From positions 56,244,001 through 56,308,000 of the forward strand of contig CM043697.1 in NCBI GenBank assembly GCA_023935145.1: a DNA stretch of 64,000 bases, in the 5' to 3' direction. This document shows, in pieces, positions 33,481-44,944 of this stretch (position 1 is its first letter; each line of letters opens with the position of its first letter). This DNA is from Bretschneidera sinensis (lineage: Eukaryota > Streptophyta > Magnoliopsida > Brassicales > Akaniaceae). The position numbers and the translations under genes are program-made. The notes under the pieces were generated by a model. It was not told the DNA's origin, ran no database searches, and saw only the letters and a list, made by a program, of their open reading frames with translations.

Positions 33481-34300
33481 AAGGGATAGAGATTGATCAA
33501 TCTAAGATTGAATTAATCTCTAAATTGCCTACACCTAAGACAGTAAAGGATGTGTGATGCTTTCTTGGTCATGCTGGTTTTTATAGGAGGTTAATACAAA
33601 ACTTTTCCAATATATCTAGACTACTATGTGCCCTCCTAGTTAAAGATGCCCCATTCGAGTGGACACAAGCTTGTCAAGAGGCCTTTAAAATACTGATTGG
33701 CAAGCTTACTTCAGCACCCATAATATAGTCTCCTAATTAGACATTACCTTTTGAAATAATGTGAGATACTAGTGACTTTGTTGTAGGTGTTGTTCTTGGA
33801 CAACGAAGAGAGGGGAAACCTTTTGTCATTTACTATGCTAGTAAAACCCTAAATAGTGCTCAGATGAATTACTCCACCACTGAAAAATAATTGCTAGATG
33901 TAGTATTTACTTTGGACAAGTTTCGTGCTTACTTAACTAGTTCTCCTATTCTTATTTTCACAGATCATGCATCCCTTAAGTACCTTCTTACAAAGAAGGA
34001 TGCTAAGGCACGACTAATACGGTGGATCTTAATCTTGCAAGAATTGGACATCACCATCAAAGACATGAAAGGAGTAGAGAATGTAGTGGTTGACCATCTA
34101 TCGAGGCTCATATTTGAGGACACCTCTGATGACATGCCAATCAAGGATGATTTTCCCGATGAGAATTTACTCTCTATTACTTCTCTACCATGGTTTGCTT
34201 ATATCGTGAATTATTTGGCTATCGATGAGATACTAATGGATTGGAGCGCTCAAGATAAGAGGAAGTTCTTGAATGAGGTACACAATTTTTATTAGGATGA
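33481..34300 (+). pseudogene. Athila-1 RNase H and connection region
   Basis: After the RT thumb (GHAGFYRRLIQNFS-like, with stops) comes the RNase H domain: DTSDFVVGVVLGQRREGKPF, ASKTLNSAQMNYSTTEK then a stop, DVVFTLDKFRAYLTSS, FTDHASLKYLLTKKDAK, ENVVVDHLSRL. The open part is 33,891-34,295. In the working enzyme it removes the RNA strand during reverse transcription. Confidence 0.88.
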
Positions 34301-34439
34301 CCCTTGTCTTTTCAAGTACTACCCTGACCAATTTTAAGGTGTTGCATCCCTAATGAAGAGATTGCCAGTGTCTTGGAATTTTGTCACTCTCAAGCTTGTC
34401 GGGGCCACTTTTCGATGAAAAAACCGCTGCAAAAATTCT

Positions 34440-35390
34440 GTAGTGTGTATTTTATTGGCCCACCTTGTTTAAAGATGCAAATATCTATTGTAACTCATGT
34501 GAAAAGTGTCAGAAGTTAGGAGTTGTGTCTTGTCGTAATATGATGCCCTTAAACTCAATTTTAGTGATTAAAATATTTGATTGTTGGGGCATTGATTTTA
34601 TGGGACCATTTCCTCCTTCTTTCGGATATCAATATATCATTGTGACAATAGATTGTGTGTCAAAATGGGTAGAGGCAGTAGCTTTCTAATGAAAATAGAA
34701 CGGTAATTAAATTTCTCAAAGAAAATGTGTTATCTCGATTTGGTACACCACGTGCTATAATTAGTGATCGGGGTACGCATTTTTGCAACCGTTCTTTTGA
34801 AGCTTTGATGAGAAAATATGGGGTGTTACATAAGATCTCTACTACCTACCACCCTCAAACAAGTGGACAGGTAGAACTTGCAAACAGGAAAATTAAATAA
34901 ATTTTAGAGAAAACGGTCAACCCGGATCGCAAGGATTGGTCTTTGAGACTAGTTGATGCACTTTAGGCCTACCGTACAGCTTTCAAAACTCCCTTAGGTA
35001 TGTCACCTTATAGGATTGTTTTTGGAAAGCCTTGCCACTTACCTGTAGAACTCGAGCATTGAGCTTATTGGTCCATTAAATCTTTCAATTTTGACATAGG
35101 AGAAGCGGGTAAGCTTAGGAAATTTCAGTTGACCGAGTTAGAGGAGTTGAGAAATGATGCTTATGAGAACTCTAGAATCTATAAGGCTAAAATGAAAGTA
35201 TTTCATATAAAAATATTTTGAGAAAAATATTTAAGCCTAATGATCGGGTGTTCTTATACGATTCTAGACTCCATAAGCATCTAGAGATGGTTGGATCTTT
35301 AAAGTAAATGGTCAATGCCTTAAAGTCTTAATCGATAGGCAAGATCCGGAAGTGGAAGACATTCCACTTATGGATCCGGTCTATTCATCT
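34440..35390 (+). pseudogene. Athila-1 integrase
   Basis: The zinc finger end ([11 protein letters not shown]) and core motifs are visible: [28 protein letters not shown], then in other frames [16 protein letters not shown] (about 34,760) and the glutamate region near NRKIK. Compared with Athila-2, about 100 bases are missing near 35,287, removing part of the C-terminal domain. The final DPVYSS and stop lie near 35,391. Confidence 0.87.
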
Positions 35391-35394
35391 TGAC

Positions 35395-36117
35395 CACACC
35401 ATAAAGTTGTGTTTTTATTTATTTATTTTCTTTTGTTTTGCCTTTAATTAAGTTTATTTCAATTTCAATTTTTAGTTTTTTTCTTTACTTAAAAGTTTTT
35501 TTTTAATAATTTGACTAATTTTAATTTTTTTCTTATGTTGAATAAACGAGTTTTTTTAGAAACGGGTCTGACCAGAGCGCGCCACACCCCAGCTCGAGTA
35601 GTGCCGCACCGCACAGTGTGCAGCTCGAGCAGAGCGTGTCGCTCCCTAGCTCAAGCCGCGCCGCACTGCGCAGTGCCCAGGTCGCCCACACCGCCCCCAG
35701 CAGGATCCTCGCCAGCTGCCACCTGTTCTGCACACCCACCATCTGTACCACTTTAAAACCCAATTTCTACACTTTCTTCTTCATTTCTCATCTAAAAACA
35801 TAGCAGCCACTTTCTCTTTCTCTCTTCCTCTCTCCAAACCCTCACTTACCCACTCAATTTTACTCAAAATTTCTTAATTCTAACATCATTTCTTGGAGGA
35901 TTTAGCACCAATATTGCAGATTTTACTGAAAATTTCTCCATAAAGCTTGGTTCTAAGAGGATTTTGGGTATTTCAAGAAGATTTCAAGTTGGTGGTACTC
36001 TTTCTTCTCTCCAACTTTGGGCATCAAGTAAAGCCAATTTTTTCTCTTTGTTGTGAATTTGTGCTATTTGGGTGGTTGATTTTGAATTAGTTCTATTGTT
36101 CTATACATTTTATTCAA
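35395..36117 (+). promoter_or_regulatory. Athila-1 spacer with GC-rich block and leader-like sequence before ORF3
   Basis: An A/T-rich stretch is followed by a strongly GC-rich block (about 35,570-35,740, with repeated agctcgag and gccgc units). Then come a ttttaaaacccaattt TATA-like motif (about 35,752) and a pyrimidine-rich leader up to the ATG. The last 350 bases are conserved in Athila-2. An internal promoter and 5' leader for ORF3 is inferred; splicing from the genomic RNA is the alternative. Confidence 0.45.
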
Positions 36118-37247
36118 ATGGCCCCTAAAACCAAGAGACCAAGGGGGAAACAACCTCAAAAGTATGATGAGAGAAAATTTGTTAGTTTTGAGGCTAGTGA
36201 GAGATATGTTAGGATGATGCAAGCTAGAAAACCCATTCCTGAGAGAGGATTCACTATCACAGAGAGGGGAAACCCAACTTTGTTTAGAATGATTATTGAT
36301 AAGTATTGGGGTACATTTGCAAGACAACCATCTTATTCCCTTACAAATGTGATTAGAGAATTCTATGCTAATGCAGAAGAACATAGGAATGGTAAGGTGA
36401 TGGTGAGAGGAAAAACAGTTTCTTTTAGCAGCACATCTATCAATAGATTCTATGGGCTACTTGACATAGAAACCAGTGAGTATATTGCATATGCATCTAA
36501 TATTGATTATGAAGAGATTTGCAATACTCTCTGTATTTCGGGCACAACATTTTAAATGACGGGTGATACCCCTAAAAACTTGCCCAGTACTTCTCTGACT
36601 GTCAATGCTCGAGCTTGGCAATATTTTGTATATTAGAGATTGATGCCTGCTACACTCTATAGTGACCTTACTATTGAGAGAACTATTCTGATTTATGCCA
36701 TTTTGATGGGTATGACTATTGATGTGGGCCAAATCATATTCAATTCTATCATACACACTGTGCGACAAAAGTTTGGATTGTACTTCCCTTTATTAATTAC
36801 CCAATTATGCATCCAAGCCGGCGTCCAGTACGGTTCTGATGAGGAGGCCCAGCAACCTTAGAAGCCCATCGATGATAACATGCTCACTCTGATTAAAGCC
36901 TCAAGGCTGCCAGCTCTGGGAGATAAAGCAACGATTGCTGCCCCCCTCCTCCCTCTAGGCATTTCACTATTGCAGAGCACCTTGAGCGTTTAGAGATTCG
37001 TTTTGATGAGCATCAGAAACTCTTGCATAATAGGTCTGATCGTCAAGAACGATTCTTGGCTAGGCAAGCCAATTATCAAGTGGGGGTGTACTCTTCTTTT
37101 GGTCAAATATACCAACACCTTGCCTCCGCCACTGGTTGCGACATGGATCACTTTCCCACTTTGCCACCCTATCCGGGTTCATCTGTTGATCCAGCTCCTG
37201 AGGAAGGTGAAGCGAATGAAGAGGAGGATGAAGACCTAGAGGATTAG
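36118..37247 (+). pseudogene. Athila-1 post-pol ORF3 (plant transposon-protein domain)
   Basis: The start is MAPKTKRPRGKQ at 36,118. A conserved region carries KPIPERGF, REFYANAEEH (FYAN at 36,361-36,372), VRGKTVSFSSTSINRFYGL and NIDYEEIC (36,499-36,522). After a stop (36,553) come LMPATLYSDLTIERTILIYA, VGQIIFNSI and GLYFPLLITQLCIQAG, then in another frame RSDRQERFLARQANYQVGVY and an acidic end at 37,247. This matches the domain common in plant retroelement third ORFs (putative plant transposon protein). Athila third ORFs have been called envelope-like from position; I see no signal peptide or membrane segment, so I do not call it an envelope protein. Confidence 0.82.
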
Positions 37248-38952
37248 TTTTGGGTTCTATCTTGTTTGTCTCATTTTATTTTTATTTTTTTATTATAGGA
37301 TGATTGTACTAACATTTATTGTGCATTCCATTTTCGTACTTTATTTTTGTTTTTAGTTATTTATTTCTATTTCATGTGTTAACCTAACATACGGAGAGAA
37401 TCTTAATATTACACCGTAGTTGATTTCTCTTTGTTTGTGTTGTTCTATGTTATAGATCAAAATTTCAACATGAAGAACGGCATGCAGTTCAAAAAGTGGT
37501 GCATAATTTTCAGCTTCTGTACAATTTTGGTTACAAAGGGAGTTTCCTTTACTTTTTCTTTCACATTGAGGTCAATGCAATTTTTAAGTTTGGGGTGGAG
37601 GAAACGTATTTTTTTTTCATTGAACTGCTTGGCGTCATTTTTCCTTTTTGTTTTTAGTATGCTTTGTGTTAGCCTTGGAGTTAATTCACATGTCAATGAT
37701 ATGAGCCTAATTGAGATAGCATATAGCATTTAGAAGAAGTTAAATCTTGCTTCGGTTTGAGAATAATTTAAGTGTCAATCTTCATTTGGTTTGAGACTCT
37801 AGTTTGCGGTAAGATTGCATGATTAGTCTAAAACATTTAAAGAAGTTTTATGTGTGATTGTTTTATGAATACTTTTGCAGTCTTGACAAGCTTTAGAACT
37901 TATTTGACAATCACTTGTGGCGAATTCCTAGAATTCACATTACTTAGGATATGATATAGGCCATTTTTGGACCGTTTGAGCCTTTCAAACTTACCCTTGC
38001 TATATTTATCGCTAGTCACCTATTTGAGCATTTTTCTTGAAAAAGAATTTGAGTATTTTTTCATTCAATAACCCATTTACTTACCTTTATAAGCCTAAAA
38101 ATATTTTATCCTTACCCTTCTTTTAAAAGAACTTAGTTATACACATTTGTTGAGAAGCACTTAAGAGGAGTAAGGATGGAAATATGAAAAAATATTACTA
38201 CCATAACCCAAGTATATTAAAGGAGATAAGTTGGGGGTTGTGGAAAACAAAAGAAAAGAAAAGAATGAAAAAGGAGGTGAATGGTCTTATGCCAAAATAA
38301 AAAAGAAGTGAATAATGGCAAAGAAAGAAGAAAAGAAAAAAAAAAGTGGTGATTTATTGAGAGAAATGCTCAAAAAATGGTTGAAAGAGTTGGGTATTGA
38401 AGTAAGGTTATCCAATGCTTAAAGTGGTTGTGTTTAAAACTAAGAGATTGAGTTCTTTTACTTATTGAATACTTCTCGTTCTTTCTTGACCTTTACCTTA
38501 GCCTAACATTACAAGCTTATTAAAGACCTATTGATCCAAGGTAGTGTGATTTTTTTCTATAATAGTGGAGAGTGATTTGAAAAGTGAGCCTACGGAGCTT
38601 GTTTTTGTGATTGATGTAATGCAAATTAATATATTTTAGAGGCCAAGACTTGTATTCATAATTGTTGTGCATAAAATCATCCGGGTGTTCCAATTAATGG
38701 ATTGTGGTAAGAGGATGTTAAGAGTCGATAACAATTTTAAGATTGATGTTTGGATTAATTTCGGACTTGGACGATATTTAATGATTCTATGTGCTGTGTG
38801 TTATTTGCAATTTTTGAGACTAAAAGTGAATTACTCTTGGTTTAACGCTAACAGTGCTCTACTTTGTTTTGATCCCTACCATAGAATTAATTTCATATTG
38901 TCTTGTTTTTGCTTGAATTGCTAAGGGCTAGCAATAAGCTAGTTGGGGGTTA
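37248..38952 (+). other. Athila-1 3' non-coding region with polypurine tracts
   Basis: About 1.7 kb without coding signal. It contains a long purine-rich stretch (about 38,235-38,350) introduced by ataagttgggggttgtgg (38,226-38,242), a near copy of the true polypurine site tagttgggggtta that sits directly before the 3' LTR (38,940-38,952). Confidence 0.6.
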
Positions 38953-40269
38953 TGATGAGAGTCATAAAATGCATCTTAACAGTACTTATTTGTTAGCATT
39001 TTAGAATTGATCTAGGTTTAAATTGTACTTTTATACCTTAACAACTCTAAAGTGATATTCTTGGATTGTTGATCTATTACGATGCATTTTTAGGTACTTT
39101 GAGTCCAAAAGTGGTGGAAAACCATCATAGCTTAAAGCACGACGCTTCGATGCACATCAGAGTGAAGGCATGGTTGTGGAAGGACAAAATGAAGAGAAAC
39201 CAAGTCTTTAGTGTATGTGCTGTGGCCTGAAAAGTCTAAGCCTCGGCCTCCAGAACCATGCCCAGAACCTTGCAAAGTCTGAAAGAAGACCACCAGTGTG
39301 TGCCGCGGCGTGGCAGGCTGAGCCGCGGCCAGGACCAATCTCGGCTGCGGCTTACAGAATCATGAAGAAAACCACAAAAGCCTGAGCCGTGGCTTGGATT
39401 AATGTGAGCCACGGTGCGAGCCCTATGCTTTGTTTCTGAGTCACGGCTTAATTAGGGTTTTAATGATAGTTTAAACCCGAAAACACCCTTGAACCTTTTG
39501 TATTATAAATAGATCACTTAGGGTTGGATAAGAGACAAGCATTAAGGCTGGAAAACTCAAGAAAGCTGCCATATTCTCCCCCATCAAAGTGTTCAAGAAT
39601 GAACCCCATGGCCAACTAATTTCCAAGCAAGGCGAAGGGATGAATCTCTAGGTGTAGTTGTTCTTATTTTCCATTATTGATTCAGTTATAGTTTGGACTT
39701 ATTGTCAAAACATTGTTATGATTTACTCTTGATTTAATTAAAAGATTTTCTCTTAAATCCGTTGATTTTATCTTTCTACTCAATATAAGTCTAGTCATGC
39801 TCTTCTTATGTCAAGATTGTTGGATGTGATTGAGTTCGGTAGATTTATCTTTTAGGTTTGTTCATTACTGCGATATTGTCATTAAGATATATTGTTGTTT
39901 CTTGATAAATCTATAGGATAGGTCATGTGTGCTTAAATCGAAAGTAAAGAGTAATTCATATCAATTACATTAGGGTTACATGTGCTTTGATTGATTATTT
40001 ACCGATTGCTTGTTTGGGATGTGAAACTAGTAATCAAGATAAAAACAATTGAATCGAGATTGGAATAAGGCAACGAACCTAGGGAGGATTCCCAGACCCT
40101 TGTTGGTTCTCTATTATATTCTTCAATCTATTTACTCAATTTTCTCACATTATCAAAACTCAGATTTTCTTACTTGATCTTTATCGTTCGTATTAAGGTT
40201 TACACTTTTCCTTGTGGGATCGACACCTCAACTATACACAATAACCGCGTATTAGTTTGAGCGTAATCA
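38953..40269 (+). repeat. Athila-1 3' LTR
   Basis: A 1,317-bp LTR beginning tgatgagagtcat and ending gcgtaatca, with TATA box at 39,504-39,511. It aligns with the 5' LTR throughout apart from small indels. Confidence 0.93.
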
Positions 40270-40560
40270 GTCCCTAAAGGAACCGTATTTTCTAGAACTA
40301 ACCCCAAAGGACCCAAGAAATTTTGGGTACCTAAGAGTGCAATTGTGTATCCTTGTGTAATATAGATATGTCTTCGTACCAAGGAAAAATGTAACTATTG
40401 GTACGTTGATAGTGGATGCTCAAAGCACATGACCGATAATCAAAGCATGTTCAAAGAGCAAACTCTAAGGGATGGTGGACATGTCACAATTGGAGACAAT
40501 ACAAAGATAAAGATCATTGGAGCATGGAAAAGTTGATTTCATTTCAAAGACAGAAACACC
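40270..40560 (+). pseudogene. Copia-A protease
   Basis: The frame resumes after Athila-1 with NPKGPKKFWVPKSAI and reaches the Copia retropepsin site YVDSGCSKHMTD (Asp-Ser-Gly at 40,408-40,416), followed by GGHVTIGDN. It then breaks. Only about 330 bases separate it from sequence immediately upstream of RT, so GAG-pre-integrase and the integrase catalytic core are missing. Confidence 0.85.
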
Positions 40561-40889
40561 TACTCTCATTGTTGACCCGAAAGAGAGCCAACCTCAAACG
40601 ATTCAAAAGGTAGATGCTCTCAATCTTGATCAACTGTATATAAGTCAACAAGAAGATAATCTTCCTAAAGATTAGAGGTATGCGAATTATCATCCAATCG
40701 ATCAAGTGATTAGTGATCCTTCACAAGGGGTTAGAACTCATTCCTCTATTAGAAATATTTGCAATCATGTAGCTTATTTATCGTAAGTAGAAACTAAGAT
40801 GTTCGTAGAAGCCCAGAAAGATGTTGATTGGATAAATGTTATGTAAGAAGAAAATTTGAAAGAAACAAAGTATGAAATCTAGTTCCTAG

Positions 40890-41813
40890 ACCAAAGAATC
40901 ACACTATAATAGTAACTAAATGGGTATTTAGAAATAAGATGGATGAAAATGGAATAGCAACTAGGAATAAGGCTAGACTAATTGCTAAGGGGTATAATCA
41001 AGAAGAAGGAATAGATTTTGATGAGACCTATGCTCTTGTAGCTAGATTAGAAGCTATTCAAATGTTATTAGCCTTTGAATGCTTTAATAAGTTTAACTTA
41101 TTTCAAATGGATGTAAAAAATGTCTTTTTAAATAGCTTTATAGAAGAAGAGGTGTATGTTGAGCAACCTTTTAGATTTGAAAATCTTAGTCTTCCAAACC
41201 ATGTCTATAAGCTTTTTAAAGCTCTATACGGGTTGAAGCAAGCTCCAAGAGCATGGTATGAAAGACTAAGTTTTTGCTTGAAAATGATTTTACAAGAGAA
41301 AAAATAGACACGACTCTCTTCACAAAAACTCACAAAGATGACACACTACTAGTCCAATTATATGTTGATGATATTATATTTGGTGCTACTAATGAATCTA
41401 TATGTCAAGAGTTTGCTAAGTGCATGCAAGGAGAATTTGAAATGAGTATAATAGGAGAGCTTACCTACTTTTTTGGACTTCAAATCAAACAATTGAAAGA
41501 AAGCATCCTCATCAATCAATCAAAGTACACCAAAAACCTATTAAAGAGGTTCGGGATGGAAAGCTCAAAGTCAATTGGCACTCCTATAAGCACCTCTACA
41601 AAACTTGACTTAGATAAGGAAGGTAAGTGTGTAGATACTAAAACTTATAGAAGTATGATAGGAGCTTTACTTTATTTAACTACAAGTAGACCTGATATAA
41701 TGTTCAGTGTATGTATGTGTGCTAGATTTCAAGCTAATCCTAAGAAATCACATGTAATTGCAATGAAAAGAATCCTTAGATATCTACAAGGGACTCAAAA
41801 CCTAGGATTATAG
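40890..41813 (+). pseudogene. Copia-A reverse transcriptase
   Basis: RT motifs include NKARLIAKGYNQEEGIDFDE, RLEAIQMLLAF, FQMDVKNVFLN, EEVYVEQPF, YGLKQAPRAWYERL and the active site YVDDIIFGATNE (41,361 onward). They are followed by LTYFFGLQIKQ, KRFGMESSKSIGTPISTS and MIGALLYLTTSRPDIMFSV. A frameshift lies near 41,270, where the frames ending at 41,307 and starting at 41,274 overlap. Sequence is of the SIRE/Tork type. Confidence 0.92.
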
Positions 41814-42316
41814 TATTCTAGAAAATCAACTTTTGAGCTTGTAAGATATTCAGATGCTGATTTTGCAGGTTAGAGACTAGATAGAAAAAGCACTAGTGGA
41901 ACACGCCAATTCTTGGGTGTAATGCTAACCTCTTGGTTTTCCAAGAAACAAAATTCGGTTACACTATCAACCACTGAAGCAGAATATGTTGCAGCCGAAA
42001 GTTGTTGTGCGCAAGTGTTGTGGATGAAACAATAGTTAGAAGATTATGGCATGAACTTTAAAGATATACCAATTCATTGTGATAACACTAGTGCTATCAA
42101 CCTAACAAAAAACCCTATTCAGCACTCTAGAACCAAACATATATAAATAAAACATCACTTCATAAGAGATAATGCTTAAAAGGGTGATATTAGACTAGAA
42201 TTCATTCTTTCAGAAGATCAAATAGTTGATATTCTTACAAAACCCTTAAGTGAAGATAGCTTTTGCAAAATTAGGCTATTGATGGGCCTGATAGACTATG
42301 ATAAAATGTATGTTTG
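41814..42316 (+). pseudogene. Copia-A RNase H
   Basis: The frame continues after a TAG at 41,811-41,813 with YSDADFAG, RLDRKSTSGTRQFLG, NSVTLSTTEAEYVAAESCC, IHCDNTSAINLTKNPIQHS, RTKHI and DILTKPLSED. About five in-frame stops interrupt it, several of them TAG or TAA where Trp, Glu or Lys is expected. Confidence 0.9.
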
Positions 42317-42464
42317 ATTGCATCAACATTCATCATATGCATATTTGATATCAAGTGAATGAGTATTAACTCTTATTTAATATGTCTCTCACTCAAGATG
42401 GCATAGATAAACAATTTTGTGTTGAAATTTCAAGTTGGAACTCAAAATTTTAAGTTTTATGGAG

Positions 42465-42765
42465 GACCTAATCGACTAATATTTTAACCCTAGTCGACTG
42501 GTATCCTACTACCCATTTTACCAGTTGACTAGTACAAAACATCTAGTCGACTGGTACTACAAGACATTGTTTAGAGCCAAAATTTGAAATTTTGATGGCC
42601 TACCCAGTTGACTGGTATAGCTCACCCAGTTGATTGGTATGTCTCTGCTAGTTTACCCAATCGACTGGTGTCCCGACCTAGTCGACTGGTATGTCAAAAA
42701 TTCTCCAAATTATGAAGGACCCAATCGATTGGTACCTTAACCCAATCGATTGGTATTGCGATTCT
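42465..42765 (+). repeat. Array of ccagtcgactgg-type palindromes in the Copia-A spacer
   Basis: Between RNase H and ORF3 the motif (cc)(c/t)agtcgactggta recurs about ten times with small changes, at least three times with a perfect GTCGAC core. The same motif family fills part of the Copia-A LTR. Confidence 0.8.
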
Positions 42766-42976
42766 ATAAATAGTCTCTTCATATTTTTTTTTCAGCTTTC
42801 ACACCATTTTTGAAAACCCTAAGCTTTCTCTCTCTAGAAAATCCGTGATTTCAGTCCAAAATCTCTCAAAACCGCTTCATAAAACCTTCAATCATACCTC
42901 AACTCACCCATTTTTCAACTTTTTACCATTTAAAATTCCTTATTCCCCGTAATCTCTTTAAAATGACCCTTTCACA

Positions 42977-44019
42977 ATGTCAGAGAGAATCCGGATCAAA
43001 ACCACCGTTGGAGGACATCACGCGCCTATAAAGCCCCAGTCCAAAAAGTCCACTGCTGCGAAGGGAAAGGGTTTGGCGGATTCCTCTAGAAAAAAGGCGA
43101 GGACTAAGCTCTACGACTTACTCTTCTGGAGTCCAACCACCTAAGATAGGTATAACTTCGTCAAACGCCACAAAAAGATCATAACGGGTAGATTCTTGAC
43201 TTTGACTCTGACTCTATCTGTCATATAAATTTTGATATATTACCTGCCTTTGAAGCCTTTCACTTAAAACCACTTGTTAAGATACACCAAAAAGACTACC
43301 CACGCCTCATTCACCAGTTCTATGCCAACCTGGTGAAACCGAGTCCACTGGCTTTTTGATTCAGAACCAGTGTGATGGGCGTAGAATTCAAGGTAAACAC
43401 TGGCCTTTTGGTCAATATCCTGAGAATCCCTGTAGGAGGGGTCCAATAGAGTCTGGATGAATGGCCATACAACTTTGACTATGAGGAGGCATGCTAGATT
43501 GTTAGGGGCGACCCTAACTACATCTTTAGGCCCATTACATTTCACCAATGTAGTGACATGCCCCTCGACTCAAAGTTATTCAACCTCATTGTGAGTTGGA
43601 CCATCCACCCACGACTTGGGAGTCAGGGCTATCTTTCGAAGATAGATATGGTATTGATATGATGTCTCAAAACAAGACACCATTTCAACATCTACCCCCT
43701 ACTGCTCGCCAACATGATAAACGACGAAGCGAACAACTCTGGATGCCTTCCCTACGGGATGCTCTTCACCCTGATCCTACAGTATTTTCGAGTTCCCCTA
43801 CCCACTTTTGAGGCTCAGGACATCGGCCCCAAAGACATCTTCAATGTCTCTTCTCTAAAGAAGATGGGGTGCACTATCCGAGATAGGATGATCTATTCCA
43901 AGGTCGGGAGGAACATTAAGCTTGGAGAGGGTGACAGCAGTGAGGAGGACAACGAGGTTCCTGATGATGCAACTCCTCCCACTGCTATGGACATTGACGA
44001 GCGAGCACTTAGTCTATAG
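42977..44019 (+). pseudogene. Copia-A post-pol ORF3 (same domain type as Athila ORF3)
   Basis: The start MSERIRIKTTVGGH (42,977) leads into a Lys/Arg-rich N-terminus. The core has LIHQFYANLV (FYAN at 43,318-43,329), a VMGVEF region, ILRIPVGG and NFDYEEAC (43,471-43,494), in the same order as Athila ORF3. Then come IYPLLLANMINDEANNS, LPYGMLFTLILQYF and an acidic end. In-frame stops at about 43,141, 43,360, 43,448 and 43,495 and a frameshift near 43,655 break it. Third ORFs after pol are known in SIRE-type Copia elements. Confidence 0.8.
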
Positions 44020-44929
44020 CTTGGTGGCTCTAGTGCTAGTTAGACTAGATACGATGACTTACTAAAAGCAATTTTGAGCCTCCAGCTGTCCATGCAGTCC
44101 AGGTTCCAAAGCTTGAGCTATTTAGTTGATTCTATGCATCGGGAGCTTTGCACACTTAGAGATGATTTCGAGGTACATAGGGAGCACACAAAGGGCTCTT
44201 TGGCTGAGCTTGGGGATCTTCTTTGAGATGGCTTTGATTCCCCCCCTCGCTGAGCTTTTGTTTCCAGCTCATTGTTATGTACATATGTAGCTCCATGGAT
44301 ACTTAGCATGGACATTTTTTTTCTTACTTTACATACAATCATATGCTTGTACTAGATATTCAGATTCTGTGAGTTTATAATGTATGGTTGTTTGTACATA
44401 AATGCTTACTTTTTAGTTATTTAGCTTTTCACTCGTATACATGCTTTCCTTTTAAGATATATGATTGCTAAATTTGAGCATTGTTTGCTCATCTCTAAGC
44501 TTTAACTGTTCACGCTTATATGCAAATCTCGGGATGTCTTTCTAATTTTGAATCATGATAAGTTTTTGCACATAAGTTTGTTTTTTCATTATCTTCATGG
44601 CTATGGTGTTTATTTTGCTTATTTTTTGAGTTTACATCTCCTTTTCTACTATTGTCAAAACAGGGGAGAAAAAAGAGAAAAATCAATGTTTAAGAGAAAA
44701 CTATATGTAAACTTAGAATAAAGCACAAAGTTAGGGAAAACATTGCTTCGAACATGTCAAAAAATATAATATTATTTTGCATTGCTTGGTTGAGTTAATA
44801 TAATTAAATTGTGTTTGAATGCTTAACAGGTTGGTTTTATCCGAAAAACAGAGGAGACTCTGTCCAAATTTTTCTAAAAACCAACACTTAGTTTTTAAAA
44901 CTATTTTTTCTCTTTATTTTTGTCATCAT
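44020..44929 (+). other. Copia-A 3' non-coding region
   Basis: The first 200 bases still read as a heptad-like helix rich in Leu, Gln and Ser in the ORF3 frame after its stop. The remaining 700 bases are AT-rich with no coding signal, ending before the polypurine tract. Confidence 0.5.
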
Positions 44930-44944
44930 AAAAAAGAGGGAGAT
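44930..44944 (+). other. Copia-A polypurine tract
   Basis: aaaaagagggagat lies directly before the LTR start TGTTGACC, the standard plus-strand primer arrangement in Copia elements. Confidence 0.9.

Larger units (their letters stand above)
28616..40269 (+). mobile_element. Athila-1, Athila-like Gypsy retrotransposon with a third ORF
   Basis: An 11.65-kb element with LTRs 28,616-29,923 and 38,953-40,269, a tRNA-Asp-type PBS, gag, protease, RT, RNase H, integrase, a post-pol ORF and a long 3' non-coding part. The flanks are gtcct (left) and gtccc (right), a five-base TSD with one change. It is inserted in Copia-A between gag and protease. Stops and indels disable every coding part. The protease (LLDLGASVNLM) and RT sequences fit the Athila branch of Ty3/Gypsy. 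Confidence 0.92.

Noticed and set aside
35511..35803. Cys/Ala/Ser-rich frames in the GC-rich Athila-1 spacer, both strands
   Set aside because: GC-rich DNA keeps all frames open; the equivalent Athila-2 block does not preserve any of them.
36118..37247. Calling Athila ORF3 an envelope gene
   Set aside because: Position after pol is suggestive, but I see no signal peptide, transmembrane segment or fusion-peptide-like region; the sequence fits a plant transposon-protein domain.
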